DNA of 64,000 nucleotides from Argyresthia goedartella (lineage: Eukaryota > Arthropoda > Insecta > Lepidoptera > Argyresthiidae): the NCBI GenBank assembly GCA_949825045.1, contig OX463815.1:34835356-34899355 (forward strand), read 5' to 3'. The notes under the pieces are model-generated. The model saw only the letters and a list, made by a program, of their open reading frames with translations, made no database searches and had not been told where the DNA came from. This document shows, piece after piece, positions 10,691 to 21,320 of the stretch (within the stretch, counting starts at the first letter, position 1; each line of letters opens with the position of its first letter). The position numbers were made by a program, and so were the translations under genes.

Positions 10691-11165
10691 CTACTTTTAA
10701 GTTTGCCATGAGCAAATCTCCGATGATATTTAATTATTCACTTTTAGCTACTCCGCGGCATAGCAGCGCTGCGTATAAACGCTCTTTCAGGTTGCGGGCG
10801 GTCCGACTCTGGAACGCACCTCTTTGCACTATAAGAGACAGTCCGACTCTTTTTTCTTTTAAGAAACATATCAAAGAGCTCTACATGTCTCTTTCGTAAA
10901 AGTTATTGTATTTATTTTATTATATGTAAGGTTTATGTATATATCGGTAATTATTTCGTATTTGCTATCTGTATTTTACAGATATTTTAATTTATTCCTA
11001 GGCATTTTAGTTATAGTAATTATTGTGCACTGCCTACCCTTTTATGATAGCAATTCCTGTAATGCCTTGTTTTGCTGGAAGAAATCTCTTTTTAGAGACA
11101 AGCTCGCCCTTGTACATGCATTTTCTTTTGATGTAACTTTTAAAATATTTGTGTGCAATATTGTG
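10691..11165 (+). pseudogene. 5'-truncated LINE 3' end (family L1a)
   Basis: Last 60 or so residues of ORF2, including LLATPRHSSAAYKRSFRLRA, LWNAPLCTIRDSPTLFSFK and a stop at 10897-10899. The 3' UTR has GCTGGAAGAAATCTCTTTTT and CAAGCTCGCCCTTGTAC. It lies in opposite orientation inside the OTU-LINE remains. Confidence 0.8.
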
Positions 11166-11179
11166 AAGGAGGTTTGTTC

Positions 11180-11640
11180 CTATAATTCCCTTTTCCTGTA
11201 TTTCTTTATAGCGTCTTGTCCGATGCGAGCATACAGATACCAGAGATAGTGTTTTGACATATGTTTCATGTTTGTTTCCTGTATATAGGCTATGTGTATG
11301 TTTTTGTTAGTCAATTCCGCGTCAATGTTGAGTCTTTTAGTTATTTCGGCGCATCCTCTAACCTTCCAAGTAGCAATGCGCATACGCTCGCATGTGACTT
11401 GTGTGGGTGTTGCATTAAGTATCGGCGAAAGTATGGTGTTATCAGTTTGGTTATCGGTTGCTTGATCCGTGGGTAAATTTGGCGATTCAAGCAAGTAAAC
11501 GCTGTCGTAGTGGTGTCCTGTGACGTTGAGGTTGATAGATTTCACTGCATCCGCTGGATTCTTGGGCGTGAATGTGAGCGATGGTGTATTTTGCTGGTGG
11601 ATTGTTGCGTTCAGTAGAAAGTATTCGGCAGCTGGCATTA
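11180..11640 (-). pseudogene. OTU-LINE endonuclease head
   Basis: The frame ends with CERMRIATWKVRGCAEITKR, NIHIAYIQETNMKH: the first strand and the catalytic Glu (QET) of an AP-type endonuclease. The N-terminal 90 residues are a low-complexity linker. The endonuclease is cut after about 45 residues, where the other LINE fragment starts. Confidence 0.7.
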
Positions 11641-11689
11641 TAAAATTGCGTAGATTTTCAGTGGTGAGTTGTTAAGGATTTCAGGCTCA

Positions 11690-11850
11690 GTGATTGCGAG
11701 CTTTGTTCTGTTCATCGCCGTTTTCTTCTACATATTTAACTAGGTCCTTACGAATGTGAGTGTGGTTGCATGTTAATTGACATAGGTGATTAATTTAGTC
11801 AGCAATTGCGGTGAATAGGCAGTTACCATCTCAGCGTTGGTAAGGCTTCC
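11690..11850 (-). pseudogene. OTU-type cysteine protease remnant, copy 1
   Basis: Minus-strand reading gives R*DGNCLFTAIAD*INHL and NHTHIRKDLVKYVEENGD with two stops. It is directly upstream of the endonuclease remnant, so the parent element encoded an OTU protease N-terminal to the endonuclease. Confidence 0.7.
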
Positions 11851-12150
11851 ATTAGGTTTTGTTCTTGGGATGTTGTTGAAAGAAAGAACTTAGATATAGC
11901 GTGATTTATTTGAACTACCTTTGTCTACGATTAACAGATCGTACGGGTTGCGATTGTCAAAGTTTGTGCGTATCTTCGTGCGCCCTTATTCTCGGTAGAG
12001 AGCCGCTTAGGACAAAAAGTCTCCGATTTTATTGTTCATCAGTGGAAGTCTTTTGTTAATTGCCTGTTTTCTGGAAGATGGTGAAATGATCCTTTTATGA
12101 TGTGCAATTGTTTGCTGTTTCTCGCTATTTCTCAGAATATGCAGTTATGT
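11850..12150 (-). pseudogene. OTU-LINE 5' part, copy 1
   Basis: Aligns by eye with 12547-12930: TTTCTGGAAGATGGTGAAAT here against TTTCTGGGAGTTTGGTGAGA there, followed by CCTTTTATGATGTGCA against TTTTTATGGCCTGCA. Frames are broken. Confidence 0.5.
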
Positions 12151-12265
12151 AGTAGACGGGCTTGCATTATTGTTTTATTTTTGTGGGCTTGTCGGACCGG
12201 ATAAAGTTAGAAATGGTTATGTTTTGTTTTACTATTATTGGGTAGGTTCCTGCTTAGTTTTGTAT

Positions 12266-12547
12266 TTAGGTATGATGGATCGCTACACTTATTACGTAGA
12301 ACTCCGCGGCTGCTATGATAATTTCTTCACCGCCCCACGTGCCCTGTATGTGGAGATTTTTTATGTACTCAGTGAAAGCTTCTGCGTTTGGTGCGTCGAT
12401 CGCAAGTTTGATGCGTGGATAATTGCTGTTAGCTTCCACGTATCTTGCTAAGTCGCTTCTGATGTGGGTATGGTTGAATGTTGCTCCAAACAGATGGTTG
12501 ATTTTGTCTGCAATTGCATGGAACAGGCAGTTTCCATCTCTGGGCAT
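12266..12547 (-). pseudogene. OTU-type cysteine protease fragment, copy 2
   Basis: A 93-residue open frame: MPRDGNCLFHAIADKINHLF carries the OTU signature with catalytic Asp (DG) and Cys (NCLFHA). HTHIRSDLARYVEANSNY follows, then TWGGEEIIIAAAEFY, the conserved WGG block, and VAIHHT, where the catalytic His region would sit. OTU proteases cleave ubiquitin or act as viral or transposon proteases. It is a paralogue of the copy at 11690-11850. The upstream sequences 12547-12930 and 11850-12150 are also similar to each other, so two copies of the 5' half of one LINE lie head to tail. Confidence 0.78.
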
Positions 12548-12930
12548 TGGTAGAGTTTAGATTGTGAGATATTACTACAGGAGAAGGCCTCGTGGTATTT
12601 TAGCTAATATGAATGTGTGTGTGTGGGTTGTTTCTAAGAGGTGTACGGCCGGTATGATGAGAGACGCTGTTTGGCTTTTTACGATCTATTTTTATTCTTA
12701 TGTTTCCCGGTATTTCCAAGATGGGCTGACACCATAGAATGGGTGCCAGATGTGTGAGGGAACGTTGTGAGCCTTTTGTGCTTCGAAGCTTTTTCAATTG
12801 TTCCTAAATAGCAGTCAATAGTATTGTCTAGTTTCTGGGAGTTTGGTGAGATGGCATTTTTATGGCCTGCACTTGTTTAGTTTTTGTTTATTGTCGGGTT
12901 TAGTATATTTGCAGTTTAGCTACATAAAAA
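12548..12930 (-). pseudogene. OTU-LINE 5' part, copy 2
   Basis: Counterpart of 11850-12150. No intact frame. Confidence 0.5.
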
Positions 12931-13748
12931 TAATTCTAGGATTGTTAATTTTTGGGTTGGCTTATTCACTGAGTTTCAGGGTTTAGTGGATGGTTATTGT
13001 TAATGACTGTTTTGAATGGTCTTTCGAAGATGAGGAGAAAATAAATCTCGAGGAGAATTATCTCGAATTTATTTTCAGGCAAAGCAATATAAGTATATGT
13101 AGCTATAATAATGTTTTATTAGTTGATTTTGATATTGCGTAGGTAGGGAATTGTTATATCCTGCCTATGACGCACCTATAAATGTGATTATGCCTTAGTC
13201 AATAGGGGCGACCGCGGCCGCGGTAAGTGGTGGTTTATTATTTTCAGGCGGCGAGTGGTGCTGAGAGAAATAAAGTTAGAGGTAGGTAATCACTATCAAT
13301 GATGTCCTAATCGGAATGATCTCACCAGGTTGGTGTGTTTAACGGCGGTGGTGGTGGAGGCAGTAGCGTTGAGGGTGTATTGCGTAGGCGTCGCTCGCTG
13401 CCGGCCTGTCGCTGCATGGCTCAGACGTGCACCTGGCCTAGAATAAATTCTAGGGCTTGCACAGATGGGATGCCTAAGAGTATCGCGCAGTTCTCTGGGC
13501 ATTCATTACACTTGACCGCACTAGTATCATCACAATCACTGAAATGCGTGGTATTGCACAGATGGGGTGCCTAGATGGATCACGCACATTCCACAGGTAA
13601 CCCTTACAGTAACACGCGGTATAAGCCAGGCTCGTTTTCGGGCCTCCGGAGGCAGAACAAAAGGCGCGCGCCGGGGATGAAAACTATTGTTTGTTTAAAT
13701 GCGTTTGGGAGATCTCGGGGGGACACGTCCGTTCGGTCCGGCAACACA
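12931..13748. other. Unassigned, GC-richer; possible 5' region of the OTU-LINE
   Basis: On the minus strand a Cys-containing stretch reads CNECPENCAILLGIPSVQAL. The underlying DNA (GATGGGATGCCTAAGAGTAT at 13466, GATGGGGTGCCTAGATGGAT at 13562) is a diverged tandem duplication of about 95 bp. Also present is the palindrome-like CGACCGCGGCCGCGG at 13209. It could be ORF1 or 5' UTR of the LINE downstream on the minus strand; not recognised. Confidence 0.4.
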
Positions 13749-14000
13749 AACGCCACTCCCACAGATTGATTTTTAAATCTCTTTTAAAAATTGATTATGC
13801 TTAACTAATACAAATATTACAACAATAATTATTATAATTAATAACAAGAATAAATAATTACAAAATTATTAACAGCAAGGTTTGTGTTGAGCCAGATTAA
13901 CCCCATACAGTCCTGTCATTTAAGTAATCTTGAACATTGTAATATCCCTTTTTTGACAAAGTCGCTTTAACAAGGTGTTTAATTTCTCTAAAGGCAATTT
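13749..14000 (-). pseudogene. LINE 3' end (family L2a), short copy
   Basis: Encodes the last residues HLVKATLSKKGYYNVQDYLN then DRTVWG and stop near 13897. The 3' UTR is the same as at 14645. The coding match ends near 14000. Confidence 0.8.
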
Positions 14001-14644
14001 GAATACTAATGAAAAGAGTTTCGCTTCCGATCTGATAGTTTTCACCATGACATGGCGGATTGCTATATTTTGTTGTTTTTCTATTATTACTAATCTCCAA
14101 TTGTGAAAATAAATCTTTGTTTTGTAGCTTAGGACTCAGGTTTGGTCAGGTAAATAATTTATTGGTATTTTGTAGTTGCACTTAAAAGGCGAACTGTCTA
14201 GTTCTTGTAACGGGGGGCTAGCCCATCGCGACAAATGTGGAAATATGAAGTAGTGATACGGAAATTAAATGAAAATCTTTTGATTTTCCGTTGATTGTTC
14301 TCAATCTTACATCCTAATTATTGAGATGGCCCTAACTCCATCACTATATAGGGTGACCTGAGTGTCAGGCGCTAGAAGCCTAGCCGACCTAGTGTTTATA
14401 TCTTTAAAGGACATTTTTTACAGCAATGTTTAATAAATCTTATTAGAAAGTTATTAACAATTACCATTTATTTGCAATAAGACAAAAGGGAGGGTACATT
14501 AAAAATGTATGTATATATTTTTATATCCGTGCTATGCCCTTGAGTTAGGTCGGTGTGATGATAGATTAATTAATTATCAAGATCATAATGAATAAATAAA
14601 GATTATTTGTCTGTATTATATTGTTATTTTTGTAATGCTTATGT
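14001..14644. other. No recognisable feature
   Basis: AT-rich. A fragment GGGGGCTAGCCCATCGCGAC at 14214 resembles the SINE family C tail, but only about 20 bp. Confidence 0.5.
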
Positions 14645-16150
14645 CACCGTAAGTCAAAGTCAAAGTACTTTATTACTGTAGATATTTACATATACTTAGC
14701 AAACGTCATTTTTTGCCTTTTCTCTACATTGGACCACTGTGGGAGAAGTAGGGCGTAGAAACTCCCACAGATTGATTTTAGATCTCTTTTAAAAATAGGT
14801 TGTGCTTAACTAATACAAATATGAAAAATTTAATTGCTATGATTAATAAGCAGGAATAAAATAATTACAAAATTATTAACAGCAAGGTCTGTGTTGAGCC
14901 AGATTAACCCCATACAGTCCTGTCATTTAAGTTATCTTAAACATTGTAATATCCCTTTTTGACAAAGTCGCTTTTACATGCTTTTAAAATTGCTCAAATG
15001 GCAATTTCAAAATCTCCAGAGGTATCTTATTGTAGTAGAGAATGCACTGACCCTTGAAAGAATTGCTAACCTTCGCGAGTCTAAAACGGGGCGCACATAG
15101 TCTGTGATTATTTCTTAGGTTAACATTACAGCTATCGCTAAGTTTGGAAAATGTTGTAAGGTTCTTGCGAACATACATTAAATTTTCGAAAATAAATTGA
15201 CTAGCTACTGTTAGTATGTCAATTTCTTTAAAAATCTCTCTTAAGGAGTCTGTTCGTTTTAAATTATAAATTGCTCGAATAGCTCTTTTCTGTAAAATAC
15301 AAATAGTTTGAATATCCGCTGCTTTCCCCCACAACAAGATATCATAGGACATCACACTATGAAAGTAACTAAAATATACTAGCCTAGATGTAGCCACATC
15401 CGTGCTTTGTCTGATGTTCCTAACAGCGTAAGCCGCAGATCTTAATTTACCAGCAAATTTATCTATGTGGGGTCCCCACTGCAATTTGCTATCAATGGTT
15501 ATTCCAAGAAACTTCGTATAATTTACTAATTCTAACGTGCTGTTGTCTAACACTAAACTGGTCTCAACTTGCCTGACATTTGGAAGTGAGAATTTGATAC
15601 ACTTGGTTTTACCATCGTTTAACAATAAATTATTAACTATGAACCAATTCAAGGTTAAAGACAATACACCATTAACATCATCAAAATCTCCTTTTTGTCT
15701 TTCAATTTTGAAGACCATTGAAGTATCATCAGCAAACAACACAATGTCAGTTTATTTCTCCACCATGAAAGGCAGATCATTAATATATACCAGGAATAAG
15801 AAAGGGCCTAATATGGAACCTTGTGGAACGCCAATTTTAACACCCGATCCATCAGATTTTACGCCGTTAACTTCTACCTTTTGAACTCTATTGCTTAGGT
15901 ATGATCTTAGTAGATCCAACGCTTTATTTCTAACTCCGTAATGATTTAATTTAATTAATAGCCTATTATGATCAACACAATCAAACGCCTTCCACAGGTC
16001 GCAAAAAACTCCGATAGCATCATGTGCGGCCTCCCATGCAGAATAAATATGAGATATAAGGGTAACCTGCATCCGTAGTCGATTTACCCCTAGTGAAACC
16101 ATATTGTTTAGCGTGGAGTTGTTTTGTACGGTTGAAGTGTGAGAGCATTT
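14645..16150 (-). pseudogene. 5'-truncated LINE with RT (family L2a)
   Basis: RT motifs run along the minus strand: KQYGFTRGKSTTDAG, then after a frameshift near 16060 HDAIGVFCDLWKAFDCVDHN, GVPQGSILGPFLFLVYINDL, and IVLFADDTS. One TAA (15749-15751) separates the two parts of one frame (15752-16102 and 14984-15742). Thumb motifs are YTKFLGITIDSKLQWGPHID and KRAIRAIYNL. A further stop at 14984 truncates the C-terminus relative to the copy at 13900. The 3' UTR ends in a TTTGAC repeat (TACTTTGACTTTGACTT on the minus strand). The clade is Jockey/CR1-like; I cannot decide further. Confidence 0.88.
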
Positions 16151-16175
16151 GATTGAGTATAAAGATTGTCAAAAG

Positions 16176-16313
16176 CGTTAGTTGATAAACTAACGTTTTT
16201 TTCTCGTTAGTTGGTCAACTATCGACAGATAGTAAACTGTAGCCCAATGCTTATTAGTAATAAGCATTGCGCTTGTAATAATATTATATGACGCGTTAGT
16301 TGATAAACTAACG
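16176..16313. repeat. Palindrome cluster
   Basis: Two identical 20-bp palindromes, CGTTAGTTGATAAACTAACG, at 16176-16195 and 16294-16313. Between them at 16245-16269 is a 25-bp palindrome with perfect 12-bp arms (CAATGCTTATTA) around a single G. Related half-sites (ATAGTAAACTG) occur at 16228 and 16324. The cluster immediately abuts the truncated 5' end of the LINE. Confidence 0.85.
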
Positions 16314-16377
16314 GTTAAAACCGTTAAATAGTAAACTGGTTTAAACTTGAATTGCAAACGAAATACCAGGGAAACAC

Positions 16378-16457
16378 AGCGGTAGCTTAGGTGAAGACTT
16401 GAGGGGGCGAGCGCTGCGAAGCCCTCTCTGGTCTTCGTGTTAGGTTGACATGTAAGA
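16378..16457 (+). repeat. Hairpin repeat family H2, copy A
   Basis: Conserved left flank GCGGTAGCTTAGGTGAAG and right flank CTTCGTGTTAGGTTGACATG. The stem GAAGAC..GAGGG pairs with CCCTC..GTCTTC, differing from copies B and C. Confidence 0.8.
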
Positions 16458-17544
16458 ACAAAAGAAACGTAAATTCGAAATCCTGTCGGTCTGGTTAACT
16501 ATTTGTCGATAGTAAATCAACTTCTTCTGGTGACATCTTACGGTGACACATACATAGTTTGCAGTAAAGTTTATAGTCGAACAGCTGATGCTAGAGGAAG
16601 AAGAAGTAGCGTGTGTAGTTGATCACCTGATTGCCAACGTATTTTCTCTCGATATTTCATCTCTTGCTTATGCAACGCAACTTTAAGTAATCGCCAAGTT
16701 GCATTACTGCTTTCAAGTATACTTCAGTATACTGTGACGCAGATAACACTCCTACACATGCAAATGTTCAGGTTAATACTGGATTTGAATGTGGAATCGG
16801 GAATAAGAGGAAGCTGACTTTCAAAGAGAAAACATGAAAATAAAGTACTCATAATTATGTTACGATATGTTCGTATGACACATGTCCCCTGAGTGACTGG
16901 TATAGACCTAAACATTTAGAAAAACAACAACATAAATTTGTGACTTAATTGTAACCATTTTTTGATTGGGGTGTTACAAGTTTCTTTAAGGCGTCTTTCT
17001 GTCTGTTTGTATATTTGTGGCACCCTCTTGCTCAAACGTATCCCATCACACTCGCGAGTACATGATTGTGAATTTTGACTTTAAAAAATCTTGATTAGCA
17101 AGAATTTTACACCATATTTGACCTCCAGGGGGTTTAAGGGCTCCATTTGGACAAGATAGGAGGCCGATTTTGCTTTCGTCTGTCTCTATATCTCGTGTCT
17201 GTCAGTTCCGATCTAGGGGCCACAGTTTTCCAACGATCCTCACAAAACTTGGAACACGTGTTCCTTGAATTAAAAGATTTTTTTGTCGAGAGCTTTTCTC
17301 GATTTTCCCCTTTTTGGGGGGAGTTATGACGTCATAATTTTTTTGTATGGGTTTTTTTATTTTTTTCTGAAACCTATCGTGTGAGCTATCAAATTAAAGG
17401 GCTTAAAGAAACGGTTCTAAAAATATACTACACCATTACCTCACGGCCGCCTGTTTTCTAAAAATCCAAGAAATATTTTTAAAACATACTAAGTTTGGAC
17501 TCCTCGAGTTAGGAGACGGATTAGTAAAGAGGATCTATACACAC
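16458..17544. other. No gene recognised
   Basis: AT-rich. Includes GTTAACTATTTGTCGATAGT at 16497, echoing the nearby palindromes. 16980-17330 has features seen in moth repeats (GTCTGTCTGT, then an ATGACGTCATAA palindrome at 17327) but I cannot name a family. Confidence 0.45.
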
Positions 17545-17760
17545 CATGAGAGTGAGTGAAATAGACTAGAACTATTTTGGTGAAAAGTTATTAGATTGTA
17601 TTTTAAATCGCAAAATGTAGTTTACAAAGTTATCGGTGCGGCTACTTTACTACTTGATTTTGATTGAATCTAAAATACTTACCTGTAAATTGGTTCACAG
17701 TCTCCCCCGTTTGCGAGGTCTACTGCCCACAGGGCCACTAGTATAAGCTTATTTTGTGAA
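17545..17760 (+). repeat. Dispersed repeat R1, copy 1
   Basis: TAGATTGTATTTTAAATCGC, then GTAGTTTACAAAGTTATCGG, later ACAGGGCCACTAGT. The same order recurs at 28365-28640, so it is an unnamed interspersed repeat. Confidence 0.6.
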
Positions 17761-18061
17761 TGCAACTGTCGATACATCGTGAGTATATCTGAGAGTGTTC
17801 AAAATATACTTCACAATGCATTTGCAAAAATGTGTGTTTTCCAAGCAGCGAATTCGTGCGGAAGTGCACATTTTTCGCACTGGTGCGTACTTTACCGTAT
17901 TTATTTTTTAATTTTAACTCCGTTATATGTGCGACGCACAGAGTATAAGAGTATGATTTGAGTAAAGTTTTACAGATTTGTCAAGTAGAGATCAACATTT
18001 ATATAAGGTACATATTAAACTTCATTAAACGCGTTATTAATTACTTTAGATATTGGTCATT

Positions 18062-18478
18062 AATAGTAGTTTATGTGACTGCTACATAATGGAGGGCATT
18101 AATACTCGAGAGTTTTAATGCCTAATTATGTACAGTTACATACAGTGTTTATCTACACACATATCATAAGCTCTCCTTAATGTGTTCAGGAACCGCATGT
18201 TCGACCGGCATGGTGGCATTGATAATTCCTTTGCACTTGTTTAGCTTGTTCAGTAGTACCAACTTCACAAACAAAGTAGGGGCGGCCCGCAGACGGGCGT
18301 CGGCGTTCGAAATTTGAATGTCATAATATGTAGAAAAATTACACATTATGGTCATAATGTGTAATTTTTCAGATAAGAAATGAGTTTTTACCAAGTAGTT
18401 TAACATTATGCTGATCGTAACGTGCGGTTTTTGTACGCAGTAAAGAGGGTTTATGATACGTGTGTAGATAAAATAATT
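18062..18478 (-). mobile_element. MITE family M1, copy 1 with shared flank
   Basis: Core 18149-18471 (323 bp) has 21-bp terminal inverted repeats, TTATCTACACACATATCATA at the left and its counterpart TATGATACGTGTGTAGATAA at the right. The interior contains a hairpin of AATTACACATTATGGTCATA. Homology to copy 2 (54689-55170) continues outside the repeat through 18064-18148, so the mobile unit is larger than the inverted repeats or sits in another repeat. No coding capacity. Confidence 0.85.
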
Positions 18479-18657
18479 TTAAATTTTCATTAAATATGTT
18501 TGTCTGAAAGTTTCCGTCGCAGGACATGAGTGGTGGCGCGGACTATAGATATATTAAGCGCGGGGGGGGGGCATTTTTCCACTTTGGAAGGGTTTACTTT
18601 GAGAAAAAATGGTTTCAGGAACCTCAGCGTCATTTTTAAAGACCTATCTATAAACAC

Positions 18658-19896
18658 CAGAGGCGGCTCGTCTTATGGAGCGCTGGTGCAGTGCACTCCC
18701 ACTCTACCAAAATTACCTACTGTATTATTATTTTTCATATTACTTACCTATAACCCTATACCTACCTAGACATTCTAATATGCGTATAGACGCTCAATAG
18801 TAAACAACTACCTACTTCCACAACGTTGATGTTTGGCGCCATGTCAAGTAAATTCGAGTGGAGCGCCAGCGATTGCGCTCCTATGAAACCAATTTCAGTA
18901 CAATGCCTAGCCCTGTATTCAGTGCGTGCGAAAGAGAATTTTTACAACTGTCCGGCGCGTGAAACAAAAGATTTCTATGAGAAAATTTGCTACTCCGGGG
19001 CGCCGCTCCGCGCGACGTTGCCAGATCGCGGTGTGGTTGCTGGGCGCTGACAAAACGAGAGCGGGGCGGCGGGCGCGGTGAAGTACCTATGCGTTGTTGC
19101 CGCTCTTATCACAACAATCAAACATGTCGTCCTGTCTGTTTTGAGCCAGTTATTTCAGGACATTTCGCAATAAATAAATACTAAAAACAGTTTGTGTGAG
19201 TGTTGTGTGTGACAATCGAGTGAAAGATGGAACAATATAGTGTCAATTTTATTAAAAACTGTGAAAAGACCCTCGAAAAGCGTCTCGAACTAAAGTCGAA
19301 GGGCCCACCACGGCCTGAACTAGGACTTACCCAAAAATGTGGTACGAAAAGTAAAACGTTTACGCGAGTTTTCAAATCAGAACAATATTTAAAAACCCCT
19401 TGGCTGTGTGGATGTGTAGACAGCAATAAATTGTTTTGTTTCCCGTGTTTGGTGTTTGCTGCTAGTGGTGGTGGTGAATCTGCATGGACAGAAACCGGTG
19501 TTGATGATTAAGCGCATCTTTCAATAAAAGTGAAAAAGCACTCGCAATCTCGATCTCATCTGTTATGTGAAGTGCAATTAGCATCTATCGGACGACAAGA
19601 TATTCGTAAGGTGCTTGATTCTGCGTATCGAAAATCTATTAGAGAGTTCAATGAACGTGTTGATGAAAATCGATATATTTTACGGCGTCTAATAGATTGC
19701 GTTGTGTTCTGTGGTGCGTTTCAAGTTGCTATAATAAATAGTATTTCAGATTTCCACAAGAAGGTTATTGACGTCTTCGCTCACCAAAAAGATCGGCGAA
19801 TGGATTTTATTTACAAATAAAACAATGAGGTAAGCTGTCGTTTTTCATTTTTATTTTTATTGAACACCCAAAAAAATATATCACGAGCCCCCCCTG
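18658..19896 (+). mobile_element. Internally deleted hAT DNA transposon with 8-bp target duplication
   Basis: 5' end CAGAGGCGGCTCGT and 3' end ACGAGCCCCCCCTG form imperfect inverted repeats (12 of 14). ATAAACAC is directly repeated at 18650-18657 and 19897-19904, the 8-bp duplication expected of hAT. Length 1239 bp. It retains only the start of the transposase gene. Confidence 0.93.
19227..19740 (+). pseudogene. hAT transposase N-terminus (ZMYM-like), broken
   Basis: MEQYSVNFIKNCEKTLEKRL opens the frame at 19227. A TTF-type zinc-finger region follows: PWLCGCVDSNKLFCFPCLVF with the Cys pattern of this family. A TAA at 19509-19511 interrupts; the same frame resumes with HLSIKVKKHSQSRSHLLCE and continues through ENRYILRRLIDCVVFCGAFQ, the usual end of the N-terminal block. 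Family resemblance stops near 19735, where the next expected block (LRGH-like) is missing; a deletion has removed the catalytic RNase H-fold domain. It cannot be an active transposase. Confidence 0.88.
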
Positions 19897-20074
19897 ATAA
19901 ACACCATATTCATTTAATATACCACACAAATAGGTTTAATGAAAAAAAAAATTTGGTTTCTGGGGAGCCCCATTTTTTTTTTTATTTTTTTTTTATATAA
20001 ATCGTAAAGCGGTTTATAAATTACATCTACATACCAGTTTCAACATAGTTTCAACTGTGTCATAAAATTGCTGT

Positions 20075-20170
20075 GACATACGGGCGGACGGACGGACGGA
20101 CGGACGGACGGACGGACGGATGGACACAGATTTGACAAAACTATAAGGGTCCCTTGTCTCTCTACGGAAA
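20075..20170 (+). repeat. (GGAC)n tract within a dispersed repeat
   Basis: About ten GGAC/ACGG units at 20081-20121, followed by ATGGACACAGATTTGAC and AGGGTCCCTTGTCTCTCTAC. The order (GGAC repeat, then a GGGTCCC block) is common in moth interspersed repeats. Confidence 0.75.
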
Positions 20171-20402
20171 AAGATTCCCTAAAAAGGTTCATGATTTTTC
20201 ACCTTTTTAATTAAATAAATATTTTATTTATCACAATCAAAATCAAATCTACCTATAATCGCAACGTCACTGGCAACTCCGAATTCTGAAATAAAATCTT
20301 CCATCTCCTTTCTTTTCTTATATAATTTACAGATACATTCATTTTCTGGTTACTGAATTTGTTTTCGATCAATGTCACAATTTTTTAAGAACGTTTCTAG
20401 CT

Positions 20403-20506
20403 AAAGTTGGGTCAAGATAATAGGTGCACTGGGCCAAACTAAATTCAACCTTATGACGTCAGTGACAGAGACACTGTCATGTCACTTATTATCTTGACCC
20501 AACTTT
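20403..20506. repeat. Hairpin element family H1, copy 1
   Basis: Stem 20403-20426 pairs with 20483-20506 (24 bp, one G.T pair): AAAGTTGGGTCAAGATAATA on the left. The 56-base loop contains GGCCAAACTAAATTCAACCT and a small inner inverted repeat TGACAG/CTGTCA. The loop, not the stem, is shared with 26321-26412. Confidence 0.92.
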
Positions 20507-21059
20507 TGTTCTCGTGCTTGAATTAATAGGTAATTCGATTTAACAGTTTCACATAGATGAAGAGGCAGCCGATGTCATTTGAAATACACAAGTACAAATG
20601 CAAGCTTCTACGATAGCAAGATCGAAATCGATAAACAGGGTTGATGCCGACGTAAACATCACTCTGACAGGGCCTTTGCAGATGTGCGGGAGGTTTGAAC
20701 ATAAGCATTAACTAGTCAGACACTATCATGTCGGAACAGATGATATTAAAAAACAAGTTGATAAGCCAGAGGAACAGTTAATAACATGATAAAATTATCA
20801 TATTTAATGGGTACGTATCCAAAGTTTGAAAAAAACATGGATTGGAAAATAGGTCACTTCATCTACAAAAACTTTATTTCGCCGTTTATAACAAAAGCCG
20901 TAGCTCTCGCTTGACGTTTTTCAACCGATCCATGAAAATATGAACGTCTGATCTTGAGAGAAATTCTTGAGAACATCAGTAGTTATCCACAAAAAACAAA
21001 CAAAAGCTTACGTTCACATGGAAAATATAATAACTAAACTAATTACAAATCTCAAGATG
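20507..21059. other. No recognisable feature
   Basis: No gene, no repeat recognised. Confidence 0.5.
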
Positions 21060-21320
21060 TACTACTATGCACATATTTACAAAAACCTACATCACGCCGC
21101 ATTCAAATAAGAAGCAAGAAAGAAGAAAGTCAGTAGACCCATTAACACCTGGAAAGCCTTTCTTAAACGTCACAGAATACGGAAAGAACCCAATTTTGGA
21201 TAGAATCAGCATGTCAGCAGGCGAAATCAGAAAGGCCTCGGGTCAATCATAAGATATTCCAGAAACAGACATCGAAACCTGAGCGCTTACTGGATAACTC
21301 CACTGAACAGGACTCCTGAA
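21060..21320 (+). pseudogene. OTU-LINE 3' fragment, second location
   Basis: Encodes HIFTKTYITPHSNKKQERRK and PLTPGKPFLNV, matching the C-terminus at 10020-10364. The DNA match extends to GCTTACTGGATAACTCCACT near 21288, against the corresponding 3' part at 10020. Only the end of the ORF is present. Confidence 0.65.

Noticed and set aside
12170..12451. 93-residue plus-strand frame
   Set aside because: It is antisense to the OTU protease fragment, which has clear motifs.
20081..20121. Possible CRISPR-like or regulatory repeat array
   Set aside because: A simple 4-bp tandem repeat without spacers, in an insect dispersed repeat.
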